In this document: piece after piece, positions 25,608 to 34,977 of the stretch
How positions within the stretch are numbered: position 1 is the stretch's first letter
How the letters are laid out: every line of letters begins with the position of its first letter
DNA from: Anaerolineaceae bacterium
GTDB lineage: Bacteria; Chloroflexota; Anaerolineae; Aggregatilineales; Phototrophicaceae
NCBI GenBank assembly: GCA_002702065.1
Contig: NZXX01000001.1
Location: 1,922,001-1,986,000 of the forward strand
DNA length: 64,000 bases
Direction: 5' to 3'
Translations under genes and position numbers: made by a program
The notes under the pieces: model-generated
What the model was told of the DNA's origin: nothing
The model's input: the letters and a program-made list of their open reading frames with translations, nothing else
The model's database searches: none

Positions 25608-26636
25608 CTAGGGCCTGGGTGCGGGTTCCAACCGAGTGACCGAATATTGCGGGTAGGCATAGGTCCGGTCATAACCCGTGGTTGAGATGGTTTCGATGCG
25701 GTCGGTAATTTCCACACGGGCATCATATACCTGTACTGTGTCTTGATGGGGATGCTTGAATTCCATCCGGATTTCGGCCCACGTCGCTTCGTCCGCTTCG
25801 TCCGCTTCATCCGCATCGGTGCTCAGGATGGTGCTGGATCGCGGATAGCTGAACCACTCCCAGCCTTCGCGCTGCCAGACTTCACGCTCTGCTGCCTGCA
25901 CAAATGAATCTTTGAACCCGGCCCACCCCCGGTAATGCTTATACAGGTCTTCAACCGCGCCTGTGCGTTCGACAATCTGGCGAGCCTGTGGCTTATCGAC
26001 ATAGGCCCAGTAATGGCTGGTTGGCATATCCATGAGGGTTGGGGCAAAGATGTGTCCGCCGAAATGACTCACGCGCCACACACGCAGAGAATCGCTGGCA
26101 TAGGTGTCACGCATGTGGCGATACAGCGGATACCCGAATTTTGCGCATGCCGCATCGACGGTGCCATGTGTGCATACCAGAATATCACGGACGGAATCAG
26201 CTTCTGGTGTACGGAATTGCTCAAAATTGGGCAGGGCATCGCGGTCTTCGTAAAGGGACCAGATTAACGCGCCATATTCTGAATCCGGAACGCGGTATTC
26301 CACCTTGTCGAACTGGCTGAACGGTCCGTCCTTGCGGGTATAGTACATTACACGGCGAAAGCCCGTCTGCGAATAGTCCGGGTCCGGGGCAATCATCAGC
26401 GGGCGATGCGGATAGCCTTGACCGTCATAATAACGTTGCAGCCAGAGGGCCAGCAAATCAATGATCTGCTGGGGCAGGGGGCCAGCTTCTTTGTACATAT
26501 TGGGTTTCCAGGGCAGAGGCGTTTCGACGATGATCGCATCATCGAAGCTCCCGGCGTTACCAGCCGGATCCAACCCTTTCTGGATAGCCAGCTCGTTGCA
26601 ATAGCATTTGGTCGAAGGCATTTCGGCGGTGGTCAT
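25608..26636 (-). CDS. Sucrase/ferredoxin-like family protein (thioredoxin-fold 2Fe-2S type)
   Basis: Protein of 342 aa of the Suc_Fer-like family (PF06999). The conserved core CTHGTVDAACAKFGYPLYR, RVSHFGGHIFAPT and MDMPTSHYWAYVD is present. Homologues resemble thioredoxin-like ferredoxins and the Apd1 family, and bind a 2Fe-2S cluster through Cys and His residues. The next gene upstream on the same strand is the end of an iron-siderophore importer, so a part in releasing or handling iron is a reasonable inference. A short DEADEADEA acidic repeat occurs in the C-terminal third. Confidence 0.82.
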   Translation of the reverse strand: MTTAEMPSTKCYCNELAIQKGLDPAGNAGSFDDAIIVETPLPWKPNMYKEAGPLPQQIIDLLALWLQRYYDGQGYPHRPLMIAPDPDYSQTGFRRVMYYTRKDGPFSQFDKVEYRVPDSEYGALIWSLYEDRDALPNFEQFRTPEADSVRDILVCTHGTVDAACAKFGYPLYRHMRDTYASDSLRVWRVSHFGGHIFAPTLMDMPTSHYWAYVDKPQARQIVERTGAVEDLYKHYRGWAGFKDSFVQAAEREVWQREGWEWFSYPRSSTILSTDADEADEADEATWAEIRMEFKHPHQDTVQVYDARVEITDRIETISTTGYDRTYAYPQYSVTRLEPAPRP

Positions 26637-26670
26637 GGGCAGTCAGTCTCCGCAGTTCGGTCTGTGACGC

Positions 26671-26702
26671 TTATCCGAAGAATAAAAAGGTGATTATCCG
26701 AA
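26671..26702. repeat. Direct repeat TTATCCGAA upstream of the sucrase/ferredoxin-like gene
   Basis: Two identical copies, 26671-26679 and 26694-26702, are 23 bases apart (about two helical turns). On the minus strand each reads TTCGGATAA; the distal copy includes the -10-like GATAAT. They could be tandem operator half-sites. Confidence 0.35.
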
Positions 26703-26718
26703 AGTTTCCACAGGTGCT

Positions 26719-27576
26719 TTAGACAGGCTCTGGCGCTGCGACCCGGACAGTGGCTTTGTTACCATTTGTTGATGATTGTCTGTTGAGGCGCTGGCCGACT
26801 TTCCCCACTGGCACGATAAGCGGGGTGTGGGTGACAGGGTCCGGGATGATGCGGCATTCAATGCCAAACACATCTTTAACCAGGGCTTCTGTGACGATCT
26901 CTGCCGGGTGCCCCTGGGCGGCAATAGCCCCCTTGCACACGGCCACCAGATAATCGGCGTAACGGCATGCGTGGTTAAGGTCATGCAATACCATCACGAT
27001 GGTCTTTTGGCGTTCCACATTCAGGTGATGAAGCAGGTCCAGCACTTCGATCTGAAATGCCAGGTCAAGGAAAGTGGTTGGCTCATCAAGCAGAATCATG
27101 TTGCTATCCTGCGCGAGAGTCATGGCGATCCAGGCGCGCTGCCTTTGCCCGCCAGACAGCGTATCCACCGGGCGGTCTGAAAACTCAGTTACGCCGGTGA
27201 TGTCCAGGGCGTCACGCGTCACCCGTTCGTCTTCGTCCGACCACTGCTGAAGCCAGCTTTGATGCGGGTAGCGCCCCTGAGCGACCAGTTCGTGAACCGT
27301 CAACCCTTCTGGGGCAACCGGACCCTGTGGCAGGATACCCAGCATTTTGGCCAGGTCCTTGGTGCGCAGTTTCCAGATGTCTTCGCTGTTGAGCGTGACG
27401 TTGCCGGTTTTTGGCCGTAACAGGCGTGACACGCCCCGCAGCAGGGTTGATTTGCCGCAGCCGTTGGGTCCAACCAGCGCGGTGATCTTGCCATCCGGAA
27501 TATTCAGACTCAATTCCTCGATGATGGTGGCGTTCTCATAGGCCAGTGTCAGTTTATGGGCGTTTAGTTGACTCAT
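26719..27576 (-). CDS. Iron-siderophore ABC transporter ATPase
   Basis: FepC/FecE-type ATPase, 285 aa. Walker [10 protein letters not shown] is near residues 36-44, signature [10 protein letters not shown] and Walker [16 protein letters not shown]. The start is placed at 27576 ([15 protein letters not shown]) because ATGAGG lies just upstream; the ATG at 27588 would overlap the permease stop and read through that ribosome site. The C-terminal 30 residues past the normal ATPase end are variable and Thr/Ala rich. It is the last gene of the four-gene importer operon. Confidence 0.93.
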   Translation of the reverse strand: MSQLNAHKLTLAYENATIIEELSLNIPDGKITALVGPNGCGKSTLLRGVSRLLRPKTGNVTLNSEDIWKLRTKDLAKMLGILPQGPVAPEGLTVHELVAQGRYPHQSWLQQWSDEDERVTRDALDITGVTEFSDRPVDTLSGGQRQRAWIAMTLAQDSNMILLDEPTTFLDLAFQIEVLDLLHHLNVERQKTIVMVLHDLNHACRYADYLVAVCKGAIAAQGHPAEIVTEALVKDVFGIECRIIPDPVTHTPLIVPVGKVGQRLNRQSSTNGNKATVRVAAPEPV

Positions 27577-27584
27577 GCCAAGCC

Positions 27585-28661
27585 TCATTGATTACGGTTT
27601 CGATAGAGTAAGTACATGAAATAGGGTGCGCCGATCATGGCTGTCACCACGCCAATCGGCAGTTCAGATGGCGCGATCACCCAGCGTCCGATCAGATCTG
27701 CCAGGACCAGCAGTGCACCCCCGAATAAAGCGCTGACCGGAATCAGCCCTTCATGGGACGGTCCAACCAGCCTGCGCGTGATGTGTGGGGCAACCAGCCC
27801 GACAAAGCCGATGGTCCCGGAAACGGCTACAGCGGCGGCAGCCAGCGCGACACTGACGACGAGCAGCAAGGCCCGCTGCCATTCAACACGCAGCCCCAGG
27901 CCCTTTGCCGTATCATCACCCAGACCGAGGGTGTTGAGCTGGCGCGCCATCAAAATCGCAATAGGCATAAAGACCAGCAGCCATCCCCCTAACGCATGAA
28001 CATGTTCCCAGTTGCGGCCATACACACTGCCTGTTAGCCAGACGTAGGCCTGCTGCACCTGATTAATATCGCCGAACAGCATCATGATGGTGGTGACTGC
28101 GCCGATGGCGGAACCCAGCGCGATGCCGATCAGAATAAGGCGAATCGGGCTGCTGGTACCACGCTTCCAGGCGAGGATATAAATTGCCCCGGTTGTAATC
28201 AGGGCGCCGCCAAACGCTGCCCAGGGCAAAAGTGTGATGGAAACGTTGTCTAGCCAAACAATCAGCGTGACCGCGGCCAGGCCAGCGCCGCTGCTGACAC
28301 CGAGCAGATAGGGGTCGGCGAGGGGATTACGGGTGATACCCTGCATGATCGTGCCGGATGTCGCCAGGGCGGCCCCGACCAGAAACGCGAGAATGATGCG
28401 CGGTAGACGGAAGGTGTGGACCACCAATGCATAATTGGCATAGTCCGGATGATCCTGATTGACGCGCAGAATGGTGCGGACGACTTCTACGGGCGAAATA
28501 TCATATTCACCATAGCTGATGCTGAAAACCAGCGTCACCAGCGCAAAGGCCAGAATCGAGAACGCAATGAGTGGTACCCGCTTGTCGAATTTGTAGGAGA
28601 AGCGCAGGCCACGTGGCCGGATTGTAATCCAGGATGATTTCACCTCAGGATGAGAACTCAT
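27585..28661 (-). CDS. Iron-siderophore ABC transporter permease (FecCD family)
   Basis: Permease of 358 aa with about ten membrane helices. FecCD landmarks are [24 protein letters not shown] and [19 protein letters not shown]. The ATG at 28661 shares a base with the stop of the upstream permease (TGATG), with GGAAGG before it. The open frame extends to 28958 on a spurious Cys/Gly-rich stretch antisense-like to no family, which I exclude. Confidence 0.93.
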   Translation of the reverse strand: MSSHPEVKSSWITIRPRGLRFSYKFDKRVPLIAFSILAFALVTLVFSISYGEYDISPVEVVRTILRVNQDHPDYANYALVVHTFRLPRIILAFLVGAALATSGTIMQGITRNPLADPYLLGVSSGAGLAAVTLIVWLDNVSITLLPWAAFGGALITTGAIYILAWKRGTSSPIRLILIGIALGSAIGAVTTIMMLFGDINQVQQAYVWLTGSVYGRNWEHVHALGGWLLVFMPIAILMARQLNTLGLGDDTAKGLGLRVEWQRALLLVVSVALAAAAVAVSGTIGFVGLVAPHITRRLVGPSHEGLIPVSALFGGALLVLADLIGRWVIAPSELPIGVVTAMIGAPYFMYLLYRNRNQ

Positions 28662-29698
28662 CAGCGTTTCACCTTCCAACGGGCCAGCCAGATGAAGAAA
28701 GGTGCGCCGAACAGTGCCATCATGACGCCGACCGGAAGTTCCTGCGGACGGATTATCACACGCGCCCCCACATCCGCAATGGTAACCAGCAGTGCGCCGC
28801 ACAAGGCGGAATAGGGGACTACCCAACGGTAATCCACACCCACAATAAAGCGGACGATGTGAGGGACCACCAGCCCCACAAAGCCGATTGGCCCGGCCAG
28901 CGCCACCGAACCGCCCGCCAGCAGCACCACGACAATTGCGGCAATGATTTTGACCCAACCGGTGTTTTGGCCCAGCCCTTTAGCGACATCCTCGCCCAGG
29001 CTGATGGTCGTGACCTGACGGCTAATCAGCCAAGAAGCGATCAAACCGACCAGAATATAAGGGGCGGTTTGCATCAGCAGCTTCATATCGCGCCCGGCCA
29101 ATGACCCTGCGGTCCAGAAGCGGATTTTGTCGAGTGTCTCCTGATCACTGATCAAGATGGCAGTTGTAAAGGATGACACAAACGCGGTAAGGATAACACC
29201 AGCTAAGGTCAGGCGCAGCGGTGTTGCGCCGCCACGCCCCATTGATCCGAGCGCATAGACCAGAATGGCCGCCAGCGTTGCGCCTATGAACCCAAACAGC
29301 GCATAGGTGGATAAGGGTGGATTGCCGAGAAGAAATACGGCCATGACAACTGCGAACGCAGCACCGCTGTTGATGCCGAGGATGCCGCTGTCGGCCAGCG
29401 GGTTACGCGTTAGCCCCTGCATGATTGCCCCGGCAACCGCCAGACCTGCACCGACAATCGCCCCGGCCAGGACGCGTGGCAGCCTGACGGTCTGGATGAC
29501 CAGATGGTCGAAGCGGGTTTCGTCAAACTGGAAGAGTGCCTCGTACACCGTTTGAGGGGTGATATCTGCGGCACCCAGCGTGATGCTCCACAGCAAGCTG
29601 ACAATAAGCAGCAGTACACAGAAGAACAAACCCGGCAGCAGCAAGCTGCGACTGCCGAGGATGCGTGAAGTATTCTTGGAAATTGCTTGTGCGGTCAT
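28661..29698 (-). CDS. Iron-siderophore ABC transporter permease (FecCD family)
   Basis: Second FecCD permease, 345 aa, the partner of the one downstream. The conserved pieces are [24 protein letters not shown] and [21 protein letters not shown]. It follows the binding protein after a 95-base gap that contains a nine-base-pair hairpin. Confidence 0.93.
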   Translation of the reverse strand: MTAQAISKNTSRILGSRSLLLPGLFFCVLLLIVSLLWSITLGAADITPQTVYEALFQFDETRFDHLVIQTVRLPRVLAGAIVGAGLAVAGAIMQGLTRNPLADSGILGINSGAAFAVVMAVFLLGNPPLSTYALFGFIGATLAAILVYALGSMGRGGATPLRLTLAGVILTAFVSSFTTAILISDQETLDKIRFWTAGSLAGRDMKLLMQTAPYILVGLIASWLISRQVTTISLGEDVAKGLGQNTGWVKIIAAIVVVLLAGGSVALAGPIGFVGLVVPHIVRFIVGVDYRWVVPYSALCGALLVTIADVGARVIIRPQELPVGVMMALFGAPFFIWLARWKVKR

Positions 29699-29721
29699 GC
29701 GTTAACCTGCACGTTGGTTGC

Positions 29722-29756
29722 CACAACAGCGCCTGGAAATTCCGTTTGCTGTTGTG
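29722..29756 (-). terminator. Hairpin between siderophore binding-protein and permease genes
   Basis: Inverted repeat CACAACAGC (29722-29730) and GCTGTTGTG (29748-29756), nine base pairs with a 17-base loop and no T tract on the transcribed strand. It is placed as expected for an RNA-processing or 3'-end protecting hairpin downstream of a binding-protein gene. Confidence 0.45.
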
Positions 29757-29793
29757 CTGGCAGTATGGATCGTTTCATGCGTGCTATTCTCAG

Positions 29794-30792
29794 CTAACTC
29801 GATGCTTCAACCGTTGCTTCGGGCGTCGCTTCCGGTGCAGGCAGTTCGATGCCCATGGCTTGCAGCACAGTGTCGACCAGTACCTGGGCGGATAACGGTC
29901 CCCCAAAAAGCCAAACATCGCCACCCATCCAGTAGGTGCGGCCAGAGGTAACAAAAGGCAGGCTGTTCCACAGCGGTGTCTCGGTCAGCGTGGCGTTGTA
30001 GTCATCCTGCGCAACATAGAAGAAATTGGTATCTTCAATATCGACGAATGCTTCCATATCAACTGTCGTAAAGCCATACAGTTCCGGCTCGGCGGTCCAG
30101 TCATTTTGCAGGCCCATCTGCTCCAGAACTTCGACCGCCATCGCATTGCTGGTGAACAGCCTGAACGTAGGCACTTCGCTGCTGAGGAAGCTCTGTGAAA
30201 GAATAAAACCTTCGCCACTGTGGCCGGCTTCTTCAATCAGGGTGCTGGCCTGGGCGAAGTAGTCCTGCATCTGCTCCAGCACGACAGCCGCTTCGGCTTC
30301 GCGGTTGACTGCTTTGGCGATGGTCTCGAAGGTGGTGATCATTTCGTCAAAGTGCGAAGCGCCATCAGCAGGGTAGGGGTTGAATACGATGGTTGGCGCG
30401 ATCGCGCTCAGGTCGTCATAGTTTTCTGTCACACGGAAAAACACGCCGATAATAAGGTCCGGGTTGAGTTGGGTGATGACTTCGAGGTTTGGTTCGTTGC
30501 GGGTGCCGATGTCTTGTACATTTTCATCGAGGGTGATGGGGATTTTCAGCCAGTTGTTGTAACCTGCAATGTCGGCAATCGCGATTGGCTGGATGCCCAG
30601 TGCGAGCAAGTCCTCGGTATATGACCATTCAAGTGCAACAACTCGTTCCACGTCTTTCGGGACACAGGTTTCGCCCATAGCATGAACAATAAGTTGGGCA
30701 TCATCTGCGCATTCTGTTTCTGTCTGAGCGTGAAGCACCGCGCCGAAACTGAGTGATAGCAGCATTGCGAGGCAAGCGGCAATTCTGTTCAT
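29794..30792 (-). CDS. Iron-siderophore ABC transporter substrate-binding protein
   Basis: FecB/FhuD-like type-III binding protein of 332 aa. The signal peptide covers about residues 1-22 (cleavage near LHAQ). VERVVALEWSYTEDLLALGIQPIAIAD is the standard opening, with ITQLNPDLIIGVF after it. The last 15 residues (APEATPEATVEASS) form a Pro/Thr/Glu-rich tail beyond the fold. It leads the importer operon. Ferric siderophore, haem or cobalamin are possible ligands; iron-siderophore is the likeliest. Confidence 0.92.
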   Translation of the reverse strand: MNRIAACLAMLLSLSFGAVLHAQTETECADDAQLIVHAMGETCVPKDVERVVALEWSYTEDLLALGIQPIAIADIAGYNNWLKIPITLDENVQDIGTRNEPNLEVITQLNPDLIIGVFFRVTENYDDLSAIAPTIVFNPYPADGASHFDEMITTFETIAKAVNREAEAAVVLEQMQDYFAQASTLIEEAGHSGEGFILSQSFLSSEVPTFRLFTSNAMAVEVLEQMGLQNDWTAEPELYGFTTVDMEAFVDIEDTNFFYVAQDDYNATLTETPLWNSLPFVTSGRTYWMGGDVWLFGGPLSAQVLVDTVLQAMGIELPAPEATPEATVEASS

Positions 30793-31184
30793 TGAATTTC
30801 TTCCTTGCGATTGTGAATTAAATCTCGATAGCTGCCTGCTATACTAACGGAGCGCCCCCATCAGAGTCCACGCAGAAGGTTAAGCTGAGGATTGTGACCG
30901 GGCAAAGCAGTTGTTACCCTGCGGAAAGCAATGTCGTTAATTCTGAAAAATCAGCTGAGGCTTGATGGAAAATCAGAAATAACTTTGGTTAAACTGAAAT
31001 TCACACAGCGAAATATTCATGCGCAACGTGAAGAAAACACTGTTCTATCTATGAAAAGTGAACAATAACTTCGTGTGCACTTTGTTTAGACTATATGGCA
31101 CCGGGCGATTTTGCGCTTGAAAAAGTCTAAATTGTTGTTATCATCGCTATCGTCGGCTAACCTGTTCAAAAGGGCGTTGCAACG
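30793..31184. other. Divergent intergenic region between siderophore importer and purine operon
   Basis: This 392-base gap has no gene-like frame. Near its left end is an inverted repeat ATAGC-TGCCT-GCTAT (30828-30842), about 36 bases upstream of the siderophore binding-protein start; it could be an iron-regulator site but does not match a Fur box. At its right end is the purL promoter (31117-31144). The middle (about 30900-31100) is AT-richer, with no structure I can name. I looked for a purine-riboswitch core and did not see one. Confidence 0.4.
31117..31144 (+). promoter_or_regulatory. Promoter of the purine operon
   Basis: -35 TTGAAA (31117-31122) and -10 TATCAT (31139-31144) with a 16-base spacer. 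The predicted transcript starts near 31151, about 34 bases before the purL GTG. Confidence 0.5.
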
Positions 31185-31250
31185 GTGAAAGAACAAACCT
31201 TTCGTTATGATGTCTGGTCACGCGAGGTCAGCGAGTATACCGTTGGCAAC
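31176..31250 (+). promoter_or_regulatory. Long inverted repeat covering the purL start codon
   Basis: GTTGCAACGGT (31176-31186) can pair with ACCGTTGGCAAC (31239-31250): eleven base pairs with one bulged G. The 5' arm includes the first two bases of the purL GTG start. Inside it, GAAAG/CTTTC (31187-31203) and CTGGTC/GGTCAG (31213-31230) can form two more hairpins, giving a three-way-junction shape. AACCTG (31159-31164) and TGGGTT (31257-31262) could extend the structure outward. It may hide the translation start. This is prediction by eye only. Confidence 0.4.
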
Positions 31251-34200
31251 AATCGATGGGTTCACACTTCTCAACACATAGGGATAGACTCACTCACGGG
31301 CTGCTTTAGCGCCCGTGTTTTTTTTGTGCAGGGTACGCTCAGCAGCGAAGATGCGCAGCGGTTGGGGCGGCAGCTCCTGGCGGATCCGGTCACTGAAGAT
31401 TGGACGTACACGGCGCTTCCGGATGATCTTTCAAGCGATGTAATCGCGCACGATCATGTCATTGAAGTAACCTTGCTGCCCGGTGTAACGGACCCGGTGG
31501 CGGATAACCTGCTGCGGGCTGCCCGGCAGCTTGGGCTAGAAGGCGTGAATCGCGTCGCGACCGGCCAGCGCTACCTGCTGCGCGGGGCGTTGACTGATGA
31601 AATCCTCGATGTATTGGCAAACACATTATTCTCAAACAACGTCATTCAACGCTATGTGGTCGACAGGCTGATCGAACCGCCGTTTGTCGATTATCGCGCA
31701 ACTGATGACACGGTGGATCTGATCGCGGTCCGCGAGGCGGACGATGCTGAATTGCTTCGTATCAGCGCAGAACGGCGGCTGGCACTTGACCTGGCTGAAA
31801 TGCAGGCCGTTCGCGATTATTTTCAACAAGAAGGTCGCGACACGACCGACGTTGAACTCGAGATGCTGGCGCAGACCTGGAGCGAGCACTGTATCCACAA
31901 AACATTTCGGGCCAGTATTACCTATACCGGACCCCAACCGGGGGATTCGGTTGATGCCCCGGCGGCGACTCAGAAGGTGGATGGCCTGCTGAAAACCTAT
32001 ATCCGTGCGGCGACAGACCAGATTAACAAGCCCTGGGTACGGTCCGCCTTTGTCGATAATGCGGGCATTATTGCGTTTGATGATCAGTACGATCTGGCTT
32101 TCAAAGTCGAGACGCACAATCACCCTTCAGCGATTGAGCCATTTGGCGGCGCCAATACCGGGGTAGGGGGTGTTGTCCGTGATGTGCTGGGGGTCAGCGC
32201 GCGCCCGATTGCCAATACGGATGTGCTGTGTTTCGGCCCGCAGGATTATCCCCAGGAAAAACTGCTGGCTGGGGCGCTGCATCCACGCCGGATTGCCGAT
32301 GGCGTGGTTGACGGCATCGAAGATTACGGTAATAAGATGGGCATCCCGACGGTGAATGGCGCCATCCTTTATGATCAGGGATATGCGGCCAATCCTCTTG
32401 TGTTTTGCGGCTGCCTGGGGGTGCTGCCACATGGGACGCATCCGACCGGCGCACAGCCTGGCGACCTGATTGTTGTGCTGGGCGGTCGTACGGGACGCGA
32501 TGGCCTGCGCGGCGCGACCTTCTCCAGCATGGAGATGGATGGCACCACCGGCAAGATCGCGGGCAGCGCCGTCCAGATCGGCAACCCGATTCAGGAAAAG
32601 CAGGTGCAGGAAGTGATCCTTCAGGCACGTGACGCGGGGCTTTACTCTGCGATTACGGATTGCGGTGCGGGTGGGTTATCATCGGCAGTGGGCGAGATGG
32701 GGCAGGACACCGGCGTACGTGTACAGCTAGCCGATGTGCCGCTCAAATATCCGGGGTTGCGGCCCTGGGAAATCTGGCTGAGTGAAGCGCAGGAACGGAT
32801 GGTTGTGGCGGTGCCGCCGGAGAAATGGGAAGCGCTGCGCACGCTGTCTGCCGGGCAGGATGTGGAAGCTGTTTGTATCGGCACCTTCAACGATTCTGGA
32901 CGTCTGACCTTATATTATGACGATAAGCTGGTCGGCGATATTGCAATGCAGTTTTTGCATGATGGCATCCCTACGCGGCAGCTTGAAGCCATCTGGCAGC
33001 CGGTTCTTGCAGACAGCGCGTCTGAAACCGATAACACGGTCGATTTTTCCGACAGCCTGCTGCAATTGCTGGCACATCCGAATATTCGCAGCAAGGAAGC
33101 GGTTGTGCGGCGTTATGACCACGAAGTGCAGGGTGGCACGGTGGTGAAGCCATTTGTCGGGGTTGAGGCGCATGGCCCTGGCGATGCGGCGGTGCTGGTT
33201 CCGCTGGATACGGAACATCGGGCAAGTGATGGCGATTATCCAAAAGGGGCGGCGATCTCGAACGGGGTGTGCCCCCAGTACGGCGAAATTGACCCGTATG
33301 CGATGGCCTGGGCAGCGATTGATGAGGCGGTACGCAATGCGGTCGCGGTCGGCGCAGACCCGGATCAGATCGCGATTTTGGACAACTTCTGCTGGGGCAA
33401 CCCGAATTTGCCGGACCGCCTCGGTAGTTTGGTGCGATGCGTGCAGGGATGCTATGACGCGGCCATCGCTTACGGCACGCCATTTGTTTCCGGCAAGGAC
33501 AGCCTGAATAACGAGTATGCCGACACAAACGGCCAGCGTCACGCGATCCCCGGTACGCTGCTTATTTCTGCTGTTGGCATCGTGCCGGATGTGCGTCAAA
33601 CCGCGACGATGGACCTGAAAACCTCCGGCAATTTGCTGTATGTGATCGGCGAAACGTACGACGAGTTGGGCGGCAGCCACTTTTACCAGATTCATCAGCG
33701 GACTGGCGGCACGGTCCCGCAGCCGAATCGTCGCGCGCCGGCAATTATGAAAGCCGTCCATCAAGCCATCCGCGCCGGCATCGTTCAGGCTTGCCACGAC
33801 CTGAGCGAAGGGGGTATGGCCGTGGCACTGGCGGAAATGTGTATCGCTGGGCGGCTTGGCGCAGCGATTGAGCTGCCGGAAGGCGTTTCGCCTACCAAAC
33901 TGCTGTTTTCAGAATCGCAGGCGCGGTTTGTGCTGGAGATTGCGCCGGAACATGAAGCGGCGCTGCAAGACATGCTGGTCAATATCCCCTATGATTATAT
34001 GGGAACCGTGAACAACACGGGCCGGTTGGCTATTCAGTCCGGCAGCGCTGTGGTACTCGATCTGCCAGTAGACCAATTGGAAGCCGCGTGGCGTGGCGAG
34101 TCTGTTTCCCACCCGGCTTCAACCGACAATTCATCTGGTACGCCTTCGTCACTTCAGGCACGCCGCCATTCTCACCCGGCAGGGCATAAATCTGTGCTGA

Positions 34201-34955
34201 TTATGCACGCCAATGGCACCAACCGGGACCGCGAGGCGGCATTGGCCTGTCAGATGGCAGGCGGCGATACCGAAATCGTTCATGTCAATCAACTGCTCAA
34301 CGGTGATCGGAATCTGCTGGATTACCATATGATCGTGTTCCCCGGCGGTTTTTCGTACGGGGATGACCTTGGGGCAGGGGTGTTGTGGGCACTTGATCTG
34401 CAAACCCGGTTTACCGAAGACATGTTGAAATTTGCCGAAAGCGGGCGTCCGGTACTGGGAATCTGTAATGGCTTTCAGACGTTGGTCAAAGCGGGCCTGT
34501 TACCCGGTGCTGATTATCTGGTCGGCCATCGACGCCCCGTAACCCTGACATATAATGAAGCTGAACAATTCGAATGCCGCTGGGTATATTTGCAGGCCAA
34601 TCCTCAAAGTACCAGTTTGTTTACCCGCGGGCTGGATGAATTGATTTACTGCCCGGTTGCACATGGCGAAGGACGCATCGCCGTGCTGGATGATAAAGTG
34701 GAACGTAAACTGGCGGCAGATGGTTTGATTGCACTGACCTATGTCAATGCAGATGGCACCGCTGCCGATTACCCGGCGAACCCCAATGGTTCAGCCGCTG
34801 GAATAGCTGCCCTGACCAATCGGGCAGGTAACGTAATGGGACTGATGCCTCATCCCGAAGATCATATTTTCCCGTGGCAGCATCCACGCTGGCATCGCGG
34901 CGAAAGTGGTTTATCCGGGATGGCGCTGTTCGAGAATGCTCTTAAATTCGCATAG
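31185..34955 (+). CDS. purL: Phosphoribosylformylglycinamidine synthase, single chain
   Basis: Fourth step of purine synthesis: FGAR + glutamine + ATP to FGAM. At 1256 aa it joins what many bacteria split into PurS, PurL and PurQ. Order: two PurS-like repeats (about 5-85 and 95-165), the synthase core with THNHPSAIEPFGGANTGVGG and SDCGAGG-like loops, and a class-I glutaminase from about 1003 with Cys1094 (GICNGFQ) and His1223/Glu1225 (MPHPEDH). The GTG start at 31185 is kept because residues 6-70 (to QGTLSSEDAQRLGRQLLADP) match the first PurS-like unit. An intrinsic-terminator hairpin lies in codons 37-47. It leads the operon purL-C-E-F-D-M-N. Confidence 0.93.
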   Translation: MKEQTFRYDVWSREVSEYTVGNNRWVHTSQHIGIDSLTGCFSARVFFVQGTLSSEDAQRLGRQLLADPVTEDWTYTALPDDLSSDVIAHDHVIEVTLLPGVTDPVADNLLRAARQLGLEGVNRVATGQRYLLRGALTDEILDVLANTLFSNNVIQRYVVDRLIEPPFVDYRATDDTVDLIAVREADDAELLRISAERRLALDLAEMQAVRDYFQQEGRDTTDVELEMLAQTWSEHCIHKTFRASITYTGPQPGDSVDAPAATQKVDGLLKTYIRAATDQINKPWVRSAFVDNAGIIAFDDQYDLAFKVETHNHPSAIEPFGGANTGVGGVVRDVLGVSARPIANTDVLCFGPQDYPQEKLLAGALHPRRIADGVVDGIEDYGNKMGIPTVNGAILYDQGYAANPLVFCGCLGVLPHGTHPTGAQPGDLIVVLGGRTGRDGLRGATFSSMEMDGTTGKIAGSAVQIGNPIQEKQVQEVILQARDAGLYSAITDCGAGGLSSAVGEMGQDTGVRVQLADVPLKYPGLRPWEIWLSEAQERMVVAVPPEKWEALRTLSAGQDVEAVCIGTFNDSGRLTLYYDDKLVGDIAMQFLHDGIPTRQLEAIWQPVLADSASETDNTVDFSDSLLQLLAHPNIRSKEAVVRRYDHEVQGGTVVKPFVGVEAHGPGDAAVLVPLDTEHRASDGDYPKGAAISNGVCPQYGEIDPYAMAWAAIDEAVRNAVAVGADPDQIAILDNFCWGNPNLPDRLGSLVRCVQGCYDAAIAYGTPFVSGKDSLNNEYADTNGQRHAIPGTLLISAVGIVPDVRQTATMDLKTSGNLLYVIGETYDELGGSHFYQIHQRTGGTVPQPNRRAPAIMKAVHQAIRAGIVQACHDLSEGGMAVALAEMCIAGRLGAAIELPEGVSPTKLLFSESQARFVLEIAPEHEAALQDMLVNIPYDYMGTVNNTGRLAIQSGSAVVLDLPVDQLEAAWRGESVSHPASTDNSSGTPSSLQARRHSHPAGHKSVLIMHANGTNRDREAALACQMAGGDTEIVHVNQLLNGDRNLLDYHMIVFPGGFSYGDDLGAGVLWALDLQTRFTEDMLKFAESGRPVLGICNGFQTLVKAGLLPGADYLVGHRRPVTLTYNEAEQFECRWVYLQANPQSTSLFTRGLDELIYCPVAHGEGRIAVLDDKVERKLAADGLIALTYVNADGTAADYPANPNGSAAGIAALTNRAGNVMGLMPHPEDHIFPWQHPRWHRGESGLSGMALFENALKFA
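31295..31325 (+). terminator. Intrinsic terminator embedded in the purL coding region
   Basis: CACGGGC (31295-31301) pairs with GCCCGTG (31311-31317), with an extra GC pair inside and a TTTA loop, followed directly by eight T (31318-31325). This is a textbook rho-independent terminator, but it lies about 110 bases inside purL, encoding TGCFSARVFFV. No other gene ends nearby on the plus strand. It is a candidate attenuator acting when translation of early purL is slow or blocked. Confidence 0.6.
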
Positions 34956-34977
34956 TCAAAATGAAAAGGAGTGTGAA

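Noticed and set aside
28662..28958. N-terminal extension of the downstream FecCD permease frame
   Set aside because: The extra 99 residues are Cys/Gly/Arg rich and overlap the upstream permease; the real start is the TGATG overlap at 28661.
30828..30842. Fur box upstream of the siderophore operon
   Set aside because: The inverted repeat ATAGC/GCTAT does not match the Fur or DtxR consensus; kept only as an unassigned repeat.
31081..31325. Purine, PRPP or ZTP riboswitch upstream of purL
   Set aside because: The conserved cores of these classes were not seen in the leader, although some structure is present.
31326..31328. GTG directly after the T run as the true purL start, making the terminator part of an ordinary leader
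   Set aside because: Residues before it match the first PurS-like unit (GIDSL...ARVFFVQG), so coding almost surely begins upstream; still worth testing.
32910..33797. 295-codon minus-strand frame inside purL
   Set aside because: Antisense to conserved purL core sequence, with no domain features.
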